Assembly (NCBI GenBank): GCA_001890945.1
Contig: MLAX01000001.1
Location: 372,001 to 436,000 of the forward strand
Length of the DNA: 64,000 bases
Direction of reading: 5' to 3'
Source of the DNA: Alphaproteobacteria bacterium AO1-B
Lineage (GTDB): Bacteria; Pseudomonadota; Alphaproteobacteria; Rhizobiales; Stappiaceae
Shown: positions 43,054-51,859 of the stretch, one piece after another
Numbering within the stretch: the stretch's first letter is position 1
How the letters are laid out: every line of letters begins with the position of its first letter
Notes under the pieces: generated by a model
The model's database searches: none
The model's input: only the letters and a program-made list of their open reading frames with translations
Told to the model about the DNA's origin: nothing
Position numbers and translations under genes: made by a program

Positions 43054-44137
43054 ATCCACACTCCCCGATAATGTGCCCTTGACGGTCGACGACCAGCACT
43101 TCCACGTCGATAGGCGCATCCCGCAGAACTGTTCGAACCGCTGTTTTTGCACGCTTTGCAAGAGGCGCGCTCAGATTGATCCCCTCTGCCACCGCCATAT
43201 CGAGTACTTCCTTCGCCGTATTCGATGTTCCAGCACGGGCGATGAGGCTGGTTGGGGCGTCGGCCTCACGAAGCAAGTCCTGAAGGAACTCAAAACTGAC
43301 CGAGCTCCGCGCCGAGTGCAGGTCGAGCGCGCCTTGGGCAAGCTTGGTGAACTTGGCAAAGCCCCCGGCCATGGTGATTTTCGGGATCGGGTGACTGCGC
43401 AGGTATTTCAGGAGCCCGCCGGCAAAATCTCCCATGTCGAGATAGGCGCTTTCGTCGAGGCTATAACGAGACTGCACGGCCTTTTCCGACATGGCCCCCG
43501 TTGCGCCCACAACATGCTCAAGCCCGGTTGCGCGGGCGACGTCAATACCGCGGTGAATGGACGCAATCCACGCAGCACAAGAAAACGGACGCACAATCCC
43601 GGTTGTTCCAAGGACCGACAACCCGCCAATGATGCCAAGCCGCGGGTTCATGGTCTTCAGTGCCAATTCCTCACCGCCGGCAATCGAGATCTCGATCTCC
43701 ACGTCCCCAGTGCCGCCGTGAAGGCGGGTCACTTCCTCGATCGCAGTTTGCAGCATCTGGCGGGGTACCGGATTGATTGCAGGTTCGCCCGGTGGTATCG
43801 GCAGGCCGGGTCGGGTGACAGTGCCAACTCCGGCACCGGCCTTGAACTGGACACCACTTCCCTCCGGCAAAATCCTGACAGTTGAAGTGATCTCGGCCCC
43901 ATGCGTCACATCCGGATCATCGCCCGCGTCTTTTGTAATCGTCGCGGAAGCGCATCCGTCATCTACCGCGTGGCGGGTTAGAACGAAGTCTGCCGTTCTG
44001 CCTTGCGGCAGGGTTATCTCGACCGGATCCGGAAAGGTACCCGTCTGCAAAGCCTGGTAGGCAGCCTTCGCCGCCGCCGTGGCACATGCCCCCGTCGTCC
44101 AGCCGCGCCGCAATTCTTTGCCGTCAGGTCTGACCAT
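43043..44137 (-). CDS. cbiD: Cobalt-precorrin-5B C1-methyltransferase
   Basis: Methylates C1 of the corrin ring; this is the anaerobic-pathway enzyme that replaces CobF. Motifs: LRRGWTTGACATAAAKAA (diagnostic N-terminus), FKAGAGVGTVTRPGLPI, NPRLGIIGGLSVLGTTGI, KITMAGGFAKFTKLAQG. 364 residues is standard. Its presence in a cluster otherwise of CobI/CobL/CobH/CobB type marks a hybrid pathway. It is divergent from cobA. Confidence 0.95.
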   Translation of the reverse strand: MVRPDGKELRRGWTTGACATAAAKAAYQALQTGTFPDPVEITLPQGRTADFVLTRHAVDDGCASATITKDAGDDPDVTHGAEITSTVRILPEGSGVQFKAGAGVGTVTRPGLPIPPGEPAINPVPRQMLQTAIEEVTRLHGGTGDVEIEISIAGGEELALKTMNPRLGIIGGLSVLGTTGIVRPFSCAAWIASIHRGIDVARATGLEHVVGATGAMSEKAVQSRYSLDESAYLDMGDFAGGLLKYLRSHPIPKITMAGGFAKFTKLAQGALDLHSARSSVSFEFLQDLLREADAPTSLIARAGTSNTAKEVLDMAVAEGINLSAPLAKRAKTAVRTVLRDAPIDVEVLVVDRQGHIIGECGFDG

Positions 44138-44257
44138 GAAATGTCTATAACCGAGTTTTTCAAGAATGCGCAGATCGAGAGATGAAATGTCGCATTCGGA
44201 GAGCTTTATACCGGCGAAGGACTTGGCGCTTTTCTATCCCCGCTGTAAACAAGATTC

Positions 44258-45124
44258 ATGCAGTCTGAACAACACATGACATTGCCTGCACAGTCTCTAC
44301 CGGAATTCGAAGCCGGATGGGTCTGGCTGGCCGGAGCGGGGCCTGGGGATCCTGGCCTTTTGACGCTGCACGCCGTCAATGGGTTGCGGCAGGCGGATGT
44401 GGTTGTTTACGACGCGCTTGTGGATCAGAGCATTCTGAGCTGGGCAAGGCCTGGAGCTGTGCTCGATTATGCGGGCAAACGCGGTGGCAAGCCGAGCCCG
44501 AAACAGCGGGACATCACCCTCAAACTCATCGACTATGCGCGGGCCGGCAAACGTGTCTTGCGCCTTAAAGGCGGCGATCCTTTTGTGTTTGGGCGGGGCG
44601 GGGAAGAAGCGCTTGGACTGGTCGAGGCCGGGGTTTATTTCCGGATCATACCGGGCATTACTGCCGGAATTGGCGGGCTGGCCTATGCCGGTATCCCGGC
44701 GACCCACCGGGATTGCAATCAGGCTGTGACGTTTCTTACCGGACATGATCAGACCGGGCTGACGCCGGATGCGATCAACTGGGACGGTATTGCGCAAGGC
44801 TCTCCAGTCATCGTGATGTACATGGCAATGAAACATCTTGAGACAATTGCCGGCAAACTGATTGCGGGCGGACGCTCGGTGGATGAGCCTGTGGGAATCG
44901 TGTGTAACGGGTCCTTAGTCGGGCAAGAAGTTCTGGAAACGACACTCGGAAACTGCGCAGAAGAAGCAAAGCGCGCTGGTCTCAGCCCGCCCGCCATTGT
45001 CTGTGTTGGTGAAGTTGTCCGTTTACGCGCTGGGCTCGACTGGCTGGGCGCCCTGTCTGGGAAGGTTCTGACACCCGATCCACTCGGGCTGCGCGAGGCG
45101 ACCCGACAGGCCGATGCAGGTTAA
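44258..45124 (+). CDS. cobA: Uroporphyrinogen-III C-methyltransferase (SUMT)
   Basis: Makes precorrin-2 from uroporphyrinogen III with two SAM methylations; the branch point to corrin and siroheme. Motifs: GAGPGDPGLLTLHAV, VVVYDALVD, RLKGGDPFVFGRGGEEA, PGITAGIGGLAYAGIPATHRD. 288 residues. No CysG oxidase domain is attached. The stop overlaps cobB start by about 11 bases. Confidence 0.95.
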   Translation: MQSEQHMTLPAQSLPEFEAGWVWLAGAGPGDPGLLTLHAVNGLRQADVVVYDALVDQSILSWARPGAVLDYAGKRGGKPSPKQRDITLKLIDYARAGKRVLRLKGGDPFVFGRGGEEALGLVEAGVYFRIIPGITAGIGGLAYAGIPATHRDCNQAVTFLTGHDQTGLTPDAINWDGIAQGSPVIVMYMAMKHLETIAGKLIAGGRSVDEPVGIVCNGSLVGQEVLETTLGNCAEEAKRAGLSPPAIVCVGEVVRLRAGLDWLGALSGKVLTPDPLGLREATRQADAG

Positions 45125-46451
45125 TTCTGACGGACCGAAGGGGCTCTTGATCGCAGCGCCATCCTCCGGCGCTGGCAAGACGACCGTGACGCTAGGCTTG
45201 CTGCGGGCTTTCAAGAACGCGGGCCTTTCCGTTGTTTCGGCAAAGTCGGGACCCGATTACATCGATCCCAAGTTCCATGAAGCTGCAAGTGGTACGCCCT
45301 GCATCAACCTTGATGCCTGGGCGATGGACGGGGGAACAATAGGAACGCTGGCCGGTTCCCACGCTGCTGGACACGATCTTCTTATCGCCGAAGGGGCCAT
45401 GGGCCTGTTCGACGGCGCTGCAAATGGGCAAGGGTCTGCCGCAGATTTGGCGAGCTCGCTCCAACTCCCGGTGGTGTTGGTTGTCGATTGTGCGAAACAG
45501 GCGCAGTCGGTTGCTGCGCTCGTCAGTGGCTTCAAACACTTCCGGTCCGATGTGCGGCTGACGGGTATCATTCTTAACCGTGTCGGCAGTGCGCGCCACG
45601 AGGAGATGCTGCGCGCAGCCCTGAGCGGCCTCGATATTGCCGTCCTTGGGGCGATCCCGCGCAGCAGCGACTTGGTCTTGCCGGAACGCCATCTCGGCTT
45701 GGTCCAGGCGCAGGAACATGCAGAACTTGAGGCTTTTCTCGACGCAGCGGCGCGCATTTGTGAAGATCATCTGGATCTCAATGGAATTCGAACGCTGGCA
45801 CAAAGCATTGCCACGCCTGATGAGGAAGTGCATCAACTTCCATCACCTCTTGGACAACGGATCTCAGTCGCCAGGGACATTGCCTTCGCCTTTTCTTATG
45901 TTCACCTGCTGGACCATTGGCGGCGCATGGGAGCGGAGATTTCGTTTTTCTCGCCGCTCGTCAACGAAGCACCGAAGTCTGACGCCGATGCGATCTATCT
46001 GCCGGGCGGATATCCCGAACTCCATGCCGGCAAACTCTCAGAGGCGCAGACCTTCCTTTCCGGAGTACAAGCAGCCGCTGAAAACGGCGCGCTGATCTAT
46101 GGCGAATGCGGCGGCTATATGATCCTCGGCGATGGGCTGGTCGATGCAGATGGTCGCCGGCACAAAATGCTTGGGCTTCTGCCACTGGAAACGTCGTTCC
46201 AAACTCGCAATCGGCACCTCGGCTATCGGAAGGTCACCTCAAAAACCGGAGCACCATGGTCAGGGGAGCTGGCGGCTCACGAGTTTCATTATGCCAGTGT
46301 TGTGAGTGAGGGCGCCGTCGATGGGCTGTTTTCGGCAAGTGATGCGTCCGGAAACAGCTTGCCCGACATGGGATTGCGCGTAAACAACGTGATGGGGTCG
46401 TTTGCCCATGTGATTTCTCGATATCAGGCGACTTCCAGTACGCAGAGCTGA
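45114..46451 (+). CDS. cobB: Hydrogenobyrinate/cobyrinate a,c-diamide synthase
   Basis: ATP- and glutamine-dependent amidation of carboxylates a and c. N-terminal ATPase domain with the dethiobiotin-synthetase-like P-loop (LLIAAPSSGAGKTTVTLGLLRAF), SAKSGPDYIDPKFHEAASG, and a C-terminal class I glutamine amidotransferase with the nucleophile Cys in LIYGECGGYMILG and GYRKV ... HEFHYASV. 445 residues. Both CobB and CbiA act on different cobalt states; the name depends on the route. Confidence 0.94.
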   Translation: MQVNSDGPKGLLIAAPSSGAGKTTVTLGLLRAFKNAGLSVVSAKSGPDYIDPKFHEAASGTPCINLDAWAMDGGTIGTLAGSHAAGHDLLIAEGAMGLFDGAANGQGSAADLASSLQLPVVLVVDCAKQAQSVAALVSGFKHFRSDVRLTGIILNRVGSARHEEMLRAALSGLDIAVLGAIPRSSDLVLPERHLGLVQAQEHAELEAFLDAAARICEDHLDLNGIRTLAQSIATPDEEVHQLPSPLGQRISVARDIAFAFSYVHLLDHWRRMGAEISFFSPLVNEAPKSDADAIYLPGGYPELHAGKLSEAQTFLSGVQAAAENGALIYGECGGYMILGDGLVDADGRRHKMLGLLPLETSFQTRNRHLGYRKVTSKTGAPWSGELAAHEFHYASVVSEGAVDGLFSASDASGNSLPDMGLRVNNVMGSFAHVISRYQATSSTQS

Positions 46452-47053
46452 CAGAAAACGTCTTCCTTTGTGTGATACGGGCTAAGCTGGATATCGACAA
46501 TCCGCACCACGCCATCAGTTTCCAGCTTCTCGATCTTCTGCGCAAAGCCGTCAGTGTCCCATGTGGTGTCCCGTACGGTGAAGACGATTGGAGCACCGGG
46601 CTTGGCAATCCGGGTCAGTGCATCGAGCCCATCTGGTCCAACATGGCCGCTGGTAAAAACGCCTGCGCTGACAATGCCATCATAACTGTTGTCGTCGATC
46701 TCATGCAGTCGGCTGCACATGTCGGCTTCATTCAGTTTCCGATAAGCGCCACTTTTTCGCGATGCAGCCAGCATTTCCGGCGTGAGGTCAATCCCGTCGA
46801 TGGTGAGCTCATAGTCGAGCTTTAAAAGCTCCAGCCCGACGAGTCCGGTGCCGCAACCTGCATCCAGTACCAATTTGCCGTCACCGAGATGCCGGACCAA
46901 AGCCTCAGCAGCGACTTGCGGAGCGACATATCCGATCGCAAGCAGGAGATCCGTATCGTAGGTCTGCACCCAGTTGGCATAGAACTCCCGGATCGCAAGA
47001 GGATCGCCGTTCAGCGACAGCGCATGTTCCAGAAGCGGATTTCGTTCAGCCAC
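46424..47053 (-). CDS. Class I SAM-dependent methyltransferase of unknown target
   Basis: A 209-residue methyltransferase with motif I in LVLDAGCGTGLVGLELL, motif II IDGIDLTPEML and motif IV YDGIVSAGVF. It resembles METTL27-type proteins and differs from corrin-ring methyltransferases, which have another fold. It overlaps cobB tail-to-tail by 28 bases and starts 72 bases after the cobM stop on the same strand, so it is probably cotranscribed with the cobH-cobM group. Role in B12 synthesis is not established. Confidence 0.8.
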   Translation of the reverse strand: MAERNPLLEHALSLNGDPLAIREFYANWVQTYDTDLLLAIGYVAPQVAAEALVRHLGDGKLVLDAGCGTGLVGLELLKLDYELTIDGIDLTPEMLAASRKSGAYRKLNEADMCSRLHEIDDNSYDGIVSAGVFTSGHVGPDGLDALTRIAKPGAPIVFTVRDTTWDTDGFAQKIEKLETDGVVRIVDIQLSPYHTKEDVFCQLCVLEVA

Positions 47054-47125
47054 TCGGCGTCTCCCGTCAGATGGTCTTCAAGAAACCTAAGGGATCAGCC
47101 AGGTAAAAGGCAATTGGCGACGCGC

Positions 47126-47899
47126 TCAGCCTTTGGCCTTTTTCTTCGGTCGTAGGACATGCACGTGATCTGCATCATAAAGTGCGCTGTCCCTAAAATC
47201 CTGACCGGGCTTCAAGGCATGACCAACGAAGATCAACGCTGTGCGCGTGATCTTTGCCGCCCGAACCTTTTCCGCAATCGTGGACAATGTTCCGTGGATG
47301 AAAGCCTCATCCGGCCATCCGACACGATAGGCAATGATAACCGGGCAATCTGCACCGTAGTGTGGCGCGAGTTGCCGTTCGACTTCGCGCAGGTTCCGGA
47401 TGGACAGGTGGATTGCAAGCGTTGCGCCGCTTTTCCCAAGCGTGTCGAGATCCTCGTTGTTTGGCATGGCCGAGGATTTCATGGCAGTCCGGGTCACAAT
47501 CACGGTTTGCGCGACTTCAGGTATGGTGAGTTCGGTTTTCAGCGCTGCGGCGGCTGCAGCAAAGGCCGGGACACCGGGTGTGACATCATAGTCGATGCCG
47601 AGCGCTTCCAGGCGGCGCATCTGTTCGGCCGTCGCGCCGTAGATCGATGGATCGCCGGAGTGGACACGGGCCACATCCTGGCCGTTCTCATGGGCGGTCT
47701 GGATTTCGGCAATAATCTCGTCGAGGGTCATCGGCGCCGTGTCGATCACCCGCGCGCCTTCTGGCGCTGCAGCGACAATCTGTTCCGGCACCAACGAGCC
47801 TGCATAAAGGCAGACCGGGCAGGTCTGAATGAGCCTCAAGCCACGAACGGTGATGAGATCCGGATCGCCGGGACCGGCGCCAATGAAGTGAACGGTCAT
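47126..47899 (-). CDS. cobM: Precorrin-4 C11-methyltransferase
   Basis: Tetrapyrrole methylase that methylates C11 of precorrin-4. Motifs: HFIGAGPGDPDLITVRGLRLI, CLYAGSLVPEQIV, VARVHSGDPSIYGATAEQM, VTPGVPAFAAAAAALKTELTIPEV. 257 residues. Starts within the cobJ stop (ATGA overlap), so is coupled to cobJ. Confidence 0.95.
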   Translation of the reverse strand: MTVHFIGAGPGDPDLITVRGLRLIQTCPVCLYAGSLVPEQIVAAAPEGARVIDTAPMTLDEIIAEIQTAHENGQDVARVHSGDPSIYGATAEQMRRLEALGIDYDVTPGVPAFAAAAAALKTELTIPEVAQTVIVTRTAMKSSAMPNNEDLDTLGKSGATLAIHLSIRNLREVERQLAPHYGADCPVIIAYRVGWPDEAFIHGTLSTIAEKVRAAKITRTALIFVGHALKPGQDFRDSALYDADHVHVLRPKKKAKG

Positions 47900-49740
47900 G
47901 CGGTTTCTTCCGTTTTTTGGTCTTTCGGGGCGTCGATACGTTTTGCATAACCGCGCGGCGTATAGACGAACTTCCTGCCGTCTCCCCGTTTGACTGCCTT
48001 CGAATTGGACGACCCGACCATGACTGTCGTCAGCATGTCGACATCATCCACCTCAAGTTCGGCCAGTGTCAGCACGCGCAAGGTTTCTTCCGGACGTCCA
48101 AGATTTACACCGAGCACAACCGGCGTTTCTGGCGGCCTATGTTTCAGCAGGATGTCCTTGGCAGCGGCCAGCTGTGTCCTACGCCGCTTTGACACTGGAT
48201 TGTAGAAAGCAATTACAAAGTCCCCTTCAGCCGCTGCGTTGAGACGCTTTTCGATCGCTTCCCATGGGGTGAGCAGATCGGACAGCGATATCGCGCAGAA
48301 GTCATGGCCGAGCGGTGCGCCGATCTGTGCTGAACACGCCTGAAGGGCGGATATGCCGGGTGCGTTGGTGATACTGACCCGTTTGGCGGCATCGGACACG
48401 CCGCCGTTTTCTGCGTCGCGATCCAGAAGTTCGTAAACAAGGGCTCCCATCGCGTAGATACCGGCATCGCCAGACGAGATCAGCGCGACGTTCTTGCCTT
48501 TGCCCGCCTCTTCGAGCGCAAACCGCACGCGGTCTTCTTCTGCACCCAGAGGGAAATTGTGGTGGGTCTTGCCCGTGATGTGAGAAGCGACGATTTCAAG
48601 GTAAAGCGAGTATCCCACGACATCGCTCGCTGAGGCGAGAAGACGGGTTGCTTGCGGCGTGCGCCAGTCGTCCTTCCCCGGGCCAATGCCGATCACCGAC
48701 AAGTGGCCGCGGCCACGGCCAACTGTCATTCCGTCAAGCGGTTCCAGCGCACGAGTGATGGCGCATGTGGCGTTTGCGGTCTTTTGTTTCTCAACCACCA
48801 ATCGGCCTTCGCGGCCAACGGCCGCAAGTGCTGCGCCTTCGGCCACACCATGGCAGCGCACTTCAGAGTAGACCACTTCTGACGGGTTCTTGAGGCGCGG
48901 CTTTTCAAGCTCCAGCGTTTCAGCCGGGAAGAGACGTAAGGGGGCATCCAAATGGGCGGCCAACGCATTCATGGCAGCTTCGTCGGCCTTCAAATCGATG
49001 GTTGCGACACAGGCGACAGAGCCCTTTGCAACGCCTTGAACCGCGAGATGTGTGTCAACCAGGTCGATCAGTTCTTGCGGATCACAGCCGCGGGCGCAGC
49101 CGACACCAACCACATACCGCTGCGGGTGATAGACAAGCCGAGTTGGCGTCCCGTCGACAGGTTCATCAGTGGCCAGCAACGTGAGTTCGGCATCCTCGGA
49201 AATGGTCAGCTTGTCCCGCTTCAGCCAGTCTGCGGAGCCCAATACCTGAACCGGCGCGCCGGACAGGAGCTCAGCCGTGACCGGCTTGGCGTCTTCCGGA
49301 TTTGCGAGCTTCCAGCCCTTGGGCGGTGCATCCAGCGCAAGGCCGAGGGCGGTGTCACCAGCGGTGGTGATCGCCGCGTGGCCGCCAAGGCCTTTTGCCA
49401 GAAGGCGCGCCAATTCGTTGGCCCCGCGATGACCGCCAAGCAGCGGAACGATGCTTGAGCCATCTTCGGACACGGCTACAACGGGTGGCTCGGTCCGCTT
49501 GTCTGACAGGATTGGAGCCAAGGCCCGGATCAAAATGCCGCTGGCGCAAAAGCCTATGATCGGATGCCCGGCCCTGAACAGCATCTGAATGTGTTCAATC
49601 GTCTCGTTGAACTGCGTGTCGGCGGTCGGCACACGGCCGGCAAGGCCATGGATGCGCGCCGTTGAAAACCGCTTGGCGATGTCTTCTGCCGTATCCAGAC
49701 CAGCTTGGTTCAGGACGAGAAGGATGGGGGAAGCGTCCAC
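47896..49740 (-). CDS. cobJ: CbiG-CobJ fusion: corrin 5A hydrolase-like / precorrin-3B C17-methyltransferase
   Basis: A 614-residue fusion. Residues ~1-200 are CbiG-N-like (FCASGILIRALAPIL, LLGGHRGANELARLLA), ~205-350 CbiG-C/CobE-like (VVGVGCARGCDPQELIDLV), and ~350-600 a tetrapyrrole methylase (VIGIGPGKDDWRTPQ, ISSGDAGIYAMGALVYEL, NAPGISALQACSAQIGAPLGHDF, IAFYNPVSKRRR) that matches CobJ/CbiH. The GTG start at 49740 has AAGGGAG seven bases before it and overlaps cobI by 31 bases. CbiG-type and CobJ domains joined suggest ring contraction and acetaldehyde removal are catalysed together. Confidence 0.93.
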   Translation of the reverse strand: MDASPILLVLNQAGLDTAEDIAKRFSTARIHGLAGRVPTADTQFNETIEHIQMLFRAGHPIIGFCASGILIRALAPILSDKRTEPPVVAVSEDGSSIVPLLGGHRGANELARLLAKGLGGHAAITTAGDTALGLALDAPPKGWKLANPEDAKPVTAELLSGAPVQVLGSADWLKRDKLTISEDAELTLLATDEPVDGTPTRLVYHPQRYVVGVGCARGCDPQELIDLVDTHLAVQGVAKGSVACVATIDLKADEAAMNALAAHLDAPLRLFPAETLELEKPRLKNPSEVVYSEVRCHGVAEGAALAAVGREGRLVVEKQKTANATCAITRALEPLDGMTVGRGRGHLSVIGIGPGKDDWRTPQATRLLASASDVVGYSLYLEIVASHITGKTHHNFPLGAEEDRVRFALEEAGKGKNVALISSGDAGIYAMGALVYELLDRDAENGGVSDAAKRVSITNAPGISALQACSAQIGAPLGHDFCAISLSDLLTPWEAIEKRLNAAAEGDFVIAFYNPVSKRRRTQLAAAKDILLKHRPPETPVVLGVNLGRPEETLRVLTLAELEVDDVDMLTTVMVGSSNSKAVKRGDGRKFVYTPRGYAKRIDAPKDQKTEETA

Positions 49741-50435
49741 GCTTCGTCTCCCTTGTAGATGAGGATCATGGAAAAATACGGGGCTTTGTCCGTATCAAGA
49801 TCTTGAAGCCGGTAGACCTTCTGCTCTGGCAGGCTTGCGCGTTCAACGTACCCGGCGTGGTCGAGAAGGTTCATGTCGTCAAGAAGTGCTTTCAACCGCG
49901 GCAAATGTCGGCCCACCTTCATAATGGCAACGGCCTGGGCTTCTTCGATCTTGGCGCGGATATCAACATCGGGCAGCGGGCCAGGAATGACAGTCAGAAC
50001 GTCATTGCGGGACGTAAGCGGCCGCATCAGTTGTGCCGCGCAGGCAGTTAACGAGGTGACGCCGGGCACAACTTCACAAGGGAAACGTCCGGATAGACGG
50101 TCGAACAGATACATGAAGGACCCGAAGAAAAATGGATCGCCTTCACACAGGACAACCACATCTTCACCGGTTTCCAGAACCTCTGCGATTTCTTCTGCGG
50201 CCTTGTCGTAGATTTCCTGGGCGGGAAAGCGGTCGACGCGCATGGGCACAACAATCGGGATCTCCCGAGCGCCTTGTGGGATCGTGCCAGCTGCGATTGA
50301 CCGGGCAAAACTCTCGCCGGTATCTGGAGCCGGATAGGCAATCACCCTGGCCGATGAAATCAGCCGATGCGCTTTCAAGGTCATCAGTTCCGGGTCACCC
50401 GGTCCAAGACCAATTCCGTAGAGCGTGCCGCTCAT
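49710..50435 (-). CDS. cobI: Precorrin-2 C20-methyltransferase
   Basis: Methylates C20 of precorrin-2. Motifs: LYGIGLGPGDPELMTLKAHRLI, VIAYPAPDTGESFARSIA, VVLCEGDPFFFGSFMYLFDRL, VVPGVTSLTACAA. 241 residues from the ATG at 50435, which overlaps the cobL stop (ATGA). Upstream in-frame residues to 50480 lie within cobL. Confidence 0.95.
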   Translation of the reverse strand: MSGTLYGIGLGPGDPELMTLKAHRLISSARVIAYPAPDTGESFARSIAAGTIPQGAREIPIVVPMRVDRFPAQEIYDKAAEEIAEVLETGEDVVVLCEGDPFFFGSFMYLFDRLSGRFPCEVVPGVTSLTACAAQLMRPLTSRNDVLTVIPGPLPDVDIRAKIEEAQAVAIMKVGRHLPRLKALLDDMNLLDHAGYVERASLPEQKVYRLQDLDTDKAPYFSMILIYKGDEAWTLPPSFSS

Positions 50436-51631
50436 GACTTCACAAAACTCCACTGGGTAACCGGCATTGCCGGCCGCCATCCGGTTAGCCCGCCAACAGC
50501 ACTGGCGCGCTGAACGGACAACCGTTTCAAATCGCCGCCATGTTTCTGATAGGCATCGAGGAGAACCGCTTCGCTTTCAAGCGTGACAGCGTTCGCGACC
50601 AATGTTCCCCCAGGTTTCAATGCCGACAGGCAGAATTCAACCATGTTGTCAGCAGTCAGGCCGCCGCCGATAAAGATCGCATCTGGCTCAGACAAGCCGT
50701 GCAATCCGTCCGGCGCGGTCGCATCAATCAGGTCAAGATGGGGGACGCCAAGGGAACTCGCGTTTTCCGCTGCCATCAATCGCCGTTCTTTATGGGGCTC
50801 GAGGCCAATCGCTTTCGTACGATCCGCTGCGCGCAGCCACTCGATTGCCACTGACCCGCATCCGGAGCCAACATCCCACAACAGCGCGCCGGGATAGGGC
50901 TTGAGCGCCGCAAGGGTCACCGCACGCACTTCCTGCTTGGTCATCTTGCCATCGTGTCGGAAGGCCTCATCTGGAAGGCCTGGAACACGAGAGTGGACAG
51001 CGGCACCGGGGGGAGCAACAACTTCGATACCAAGGGTGTGAAAGTCAGCGGCGTCTTCCGACCATGCACGAGCGACACCCGAGACAATTCTTTCCTTTTC
51101 ACCGCCAAGATGCTCAAGGACAGTCATGCAGCTTGCACCATAGGCTTCGTCTTGCAGAAGCTTGGCAATTTCGCGCGGCGCATGGCCATTGCTGGTCAGA
51201 ACCAACAAACGTGCTCCGGGGTAAAGATGGCAGCGCAGCCGGTCAACCGGCCGCCCATGAACCGAAAGGCATTCGCACTCCTGAACCGCCCAGCCCAGAC
51301 GCGCTGCAGCCAGTTGGAACGCGGAAGGTGCCGGGAAAACGGTCATTTCCGTGGACGGGAAATACCGCGCGAGGCTGGAGCCAATTCCGTACCACTGCGG
51401 ATCACCGGTCGCGAGCACGGCGACAGAGCGGCCTTTCAGAGCAGCCAAGTCCTCAAAAACCTTGGCAAACGGCGAGGGCCATAGGCGTTTTTCACCGGAT
51501 ATTCCCGGAACCAGATCAAAGTGACGGGCACTGCCATAGACGATTTCCGACCCGTCCAGCGCAGTTTGCGCGGCGGCCGAAAAGGAGCCGTCTTCGCCCA
51601 GTCCGATCAGGGTCAGCCAGGGGGCGTTCAT
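50432..51631 (-). CDS. cobL: Precorrin-6Y C5,15-methyltransferase (decarboxylating)
   Basis: Bifunctional: the N-terminal CbiE tetrapyrrole methylase (about 1-200; WLTLIGLGEDGSFS, VLATGDPQWYGIGSSLA, FPAPSAFQLAAARLGW) and the C-terminal CbiT domain (about 205-399; LLWDVGSGCGSVAIEWLRA, DAIFIGGGLT) which methylates and decarboxylates. 399 residues. Its start overlaps the stop of the small upstream gene by four bases. Confidence 0.95.
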   Translation of the reverse strand: MNAPWLTLIGLGEDGSFSAAAQTALDGSEIVYGSARHFDLVPGISGEKRLWPSPFAKVFEDLAALKGRSVAVLATGDPQWYGIGSSLARYFPSTEMTVFPAPSAFQLAAARLGWAVQECECLSVHGRPVDRLRCHLYPGARLLVLTSNGHAPREIAKLLQDEAYGASCMTVLEHLGGEKERIVSGVARAWSEDAADFHTLGIEVVAPPGAAVHSRVPGLPDEAFRHDGKMTKQEVRAVTLAALKPYPGALLWDVGSGCGSVAIEWLRAADRTKAIGLEPHKERRLMAAENASSLGVPHLDLIDATAPDGLHGLSEPDAIFIGGGLTADNMVEFCLSALKPGGTLVANAVTLESEAVLLDAYQKHGGDLKRLSVQRASAVGGLTGWRPAMPVTQWSFVKS

Positions 51632-51858
51632 GTGTCCCCCAGTTTGTAGGGCTGGATGGCGACTTTGGTGGTCAAGTTTGCTGGTTTTCCCCCATCCGAC
51701 ACAATCGGCTGTCGTTTGCCGCGAGACATGTTCGGTTTGCCCGAAGAACTATCGCCGGACGGGGCGTGAGCGCTCGGCTGGGAAAGAAATCCACGGGAAC
51801 GCAAGGCTTTTGGTTTGCTGACGGATTTCATTGCGGACTTGCGATCATCGATGGTCAT
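51628..51858 (-). CDS. Unrecognised 76-residue protein coupled between cobH and cobL
   Basis: A small ORF starting one base after the cobH stop (TGA-C-ATG) with a GAGGGG upstream, and ending in an ATGA overlap with cobL. It is very basic and rich in Ser, Lys, Pro and Gly (begins MTIDDRKSAMKSVSKPKA, ends KVAIQPYKLGDT). No transmembrane segment or cysteine is seen and I know no family for it. Tight coupling at both ends argues it is translated. It could be a B12-pathway accessory, or just a coupling ORF. Confidence 0.6.
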   Translation of the reverse strand: MTIDDRKSAMKSVSKPKALRSRGFLSQPSAHAPSGDSSSGKPNMSRGKRQPIVSDGGKPANLTTKVAIQPYKLGDT

Positions 51859-51859
51859 G

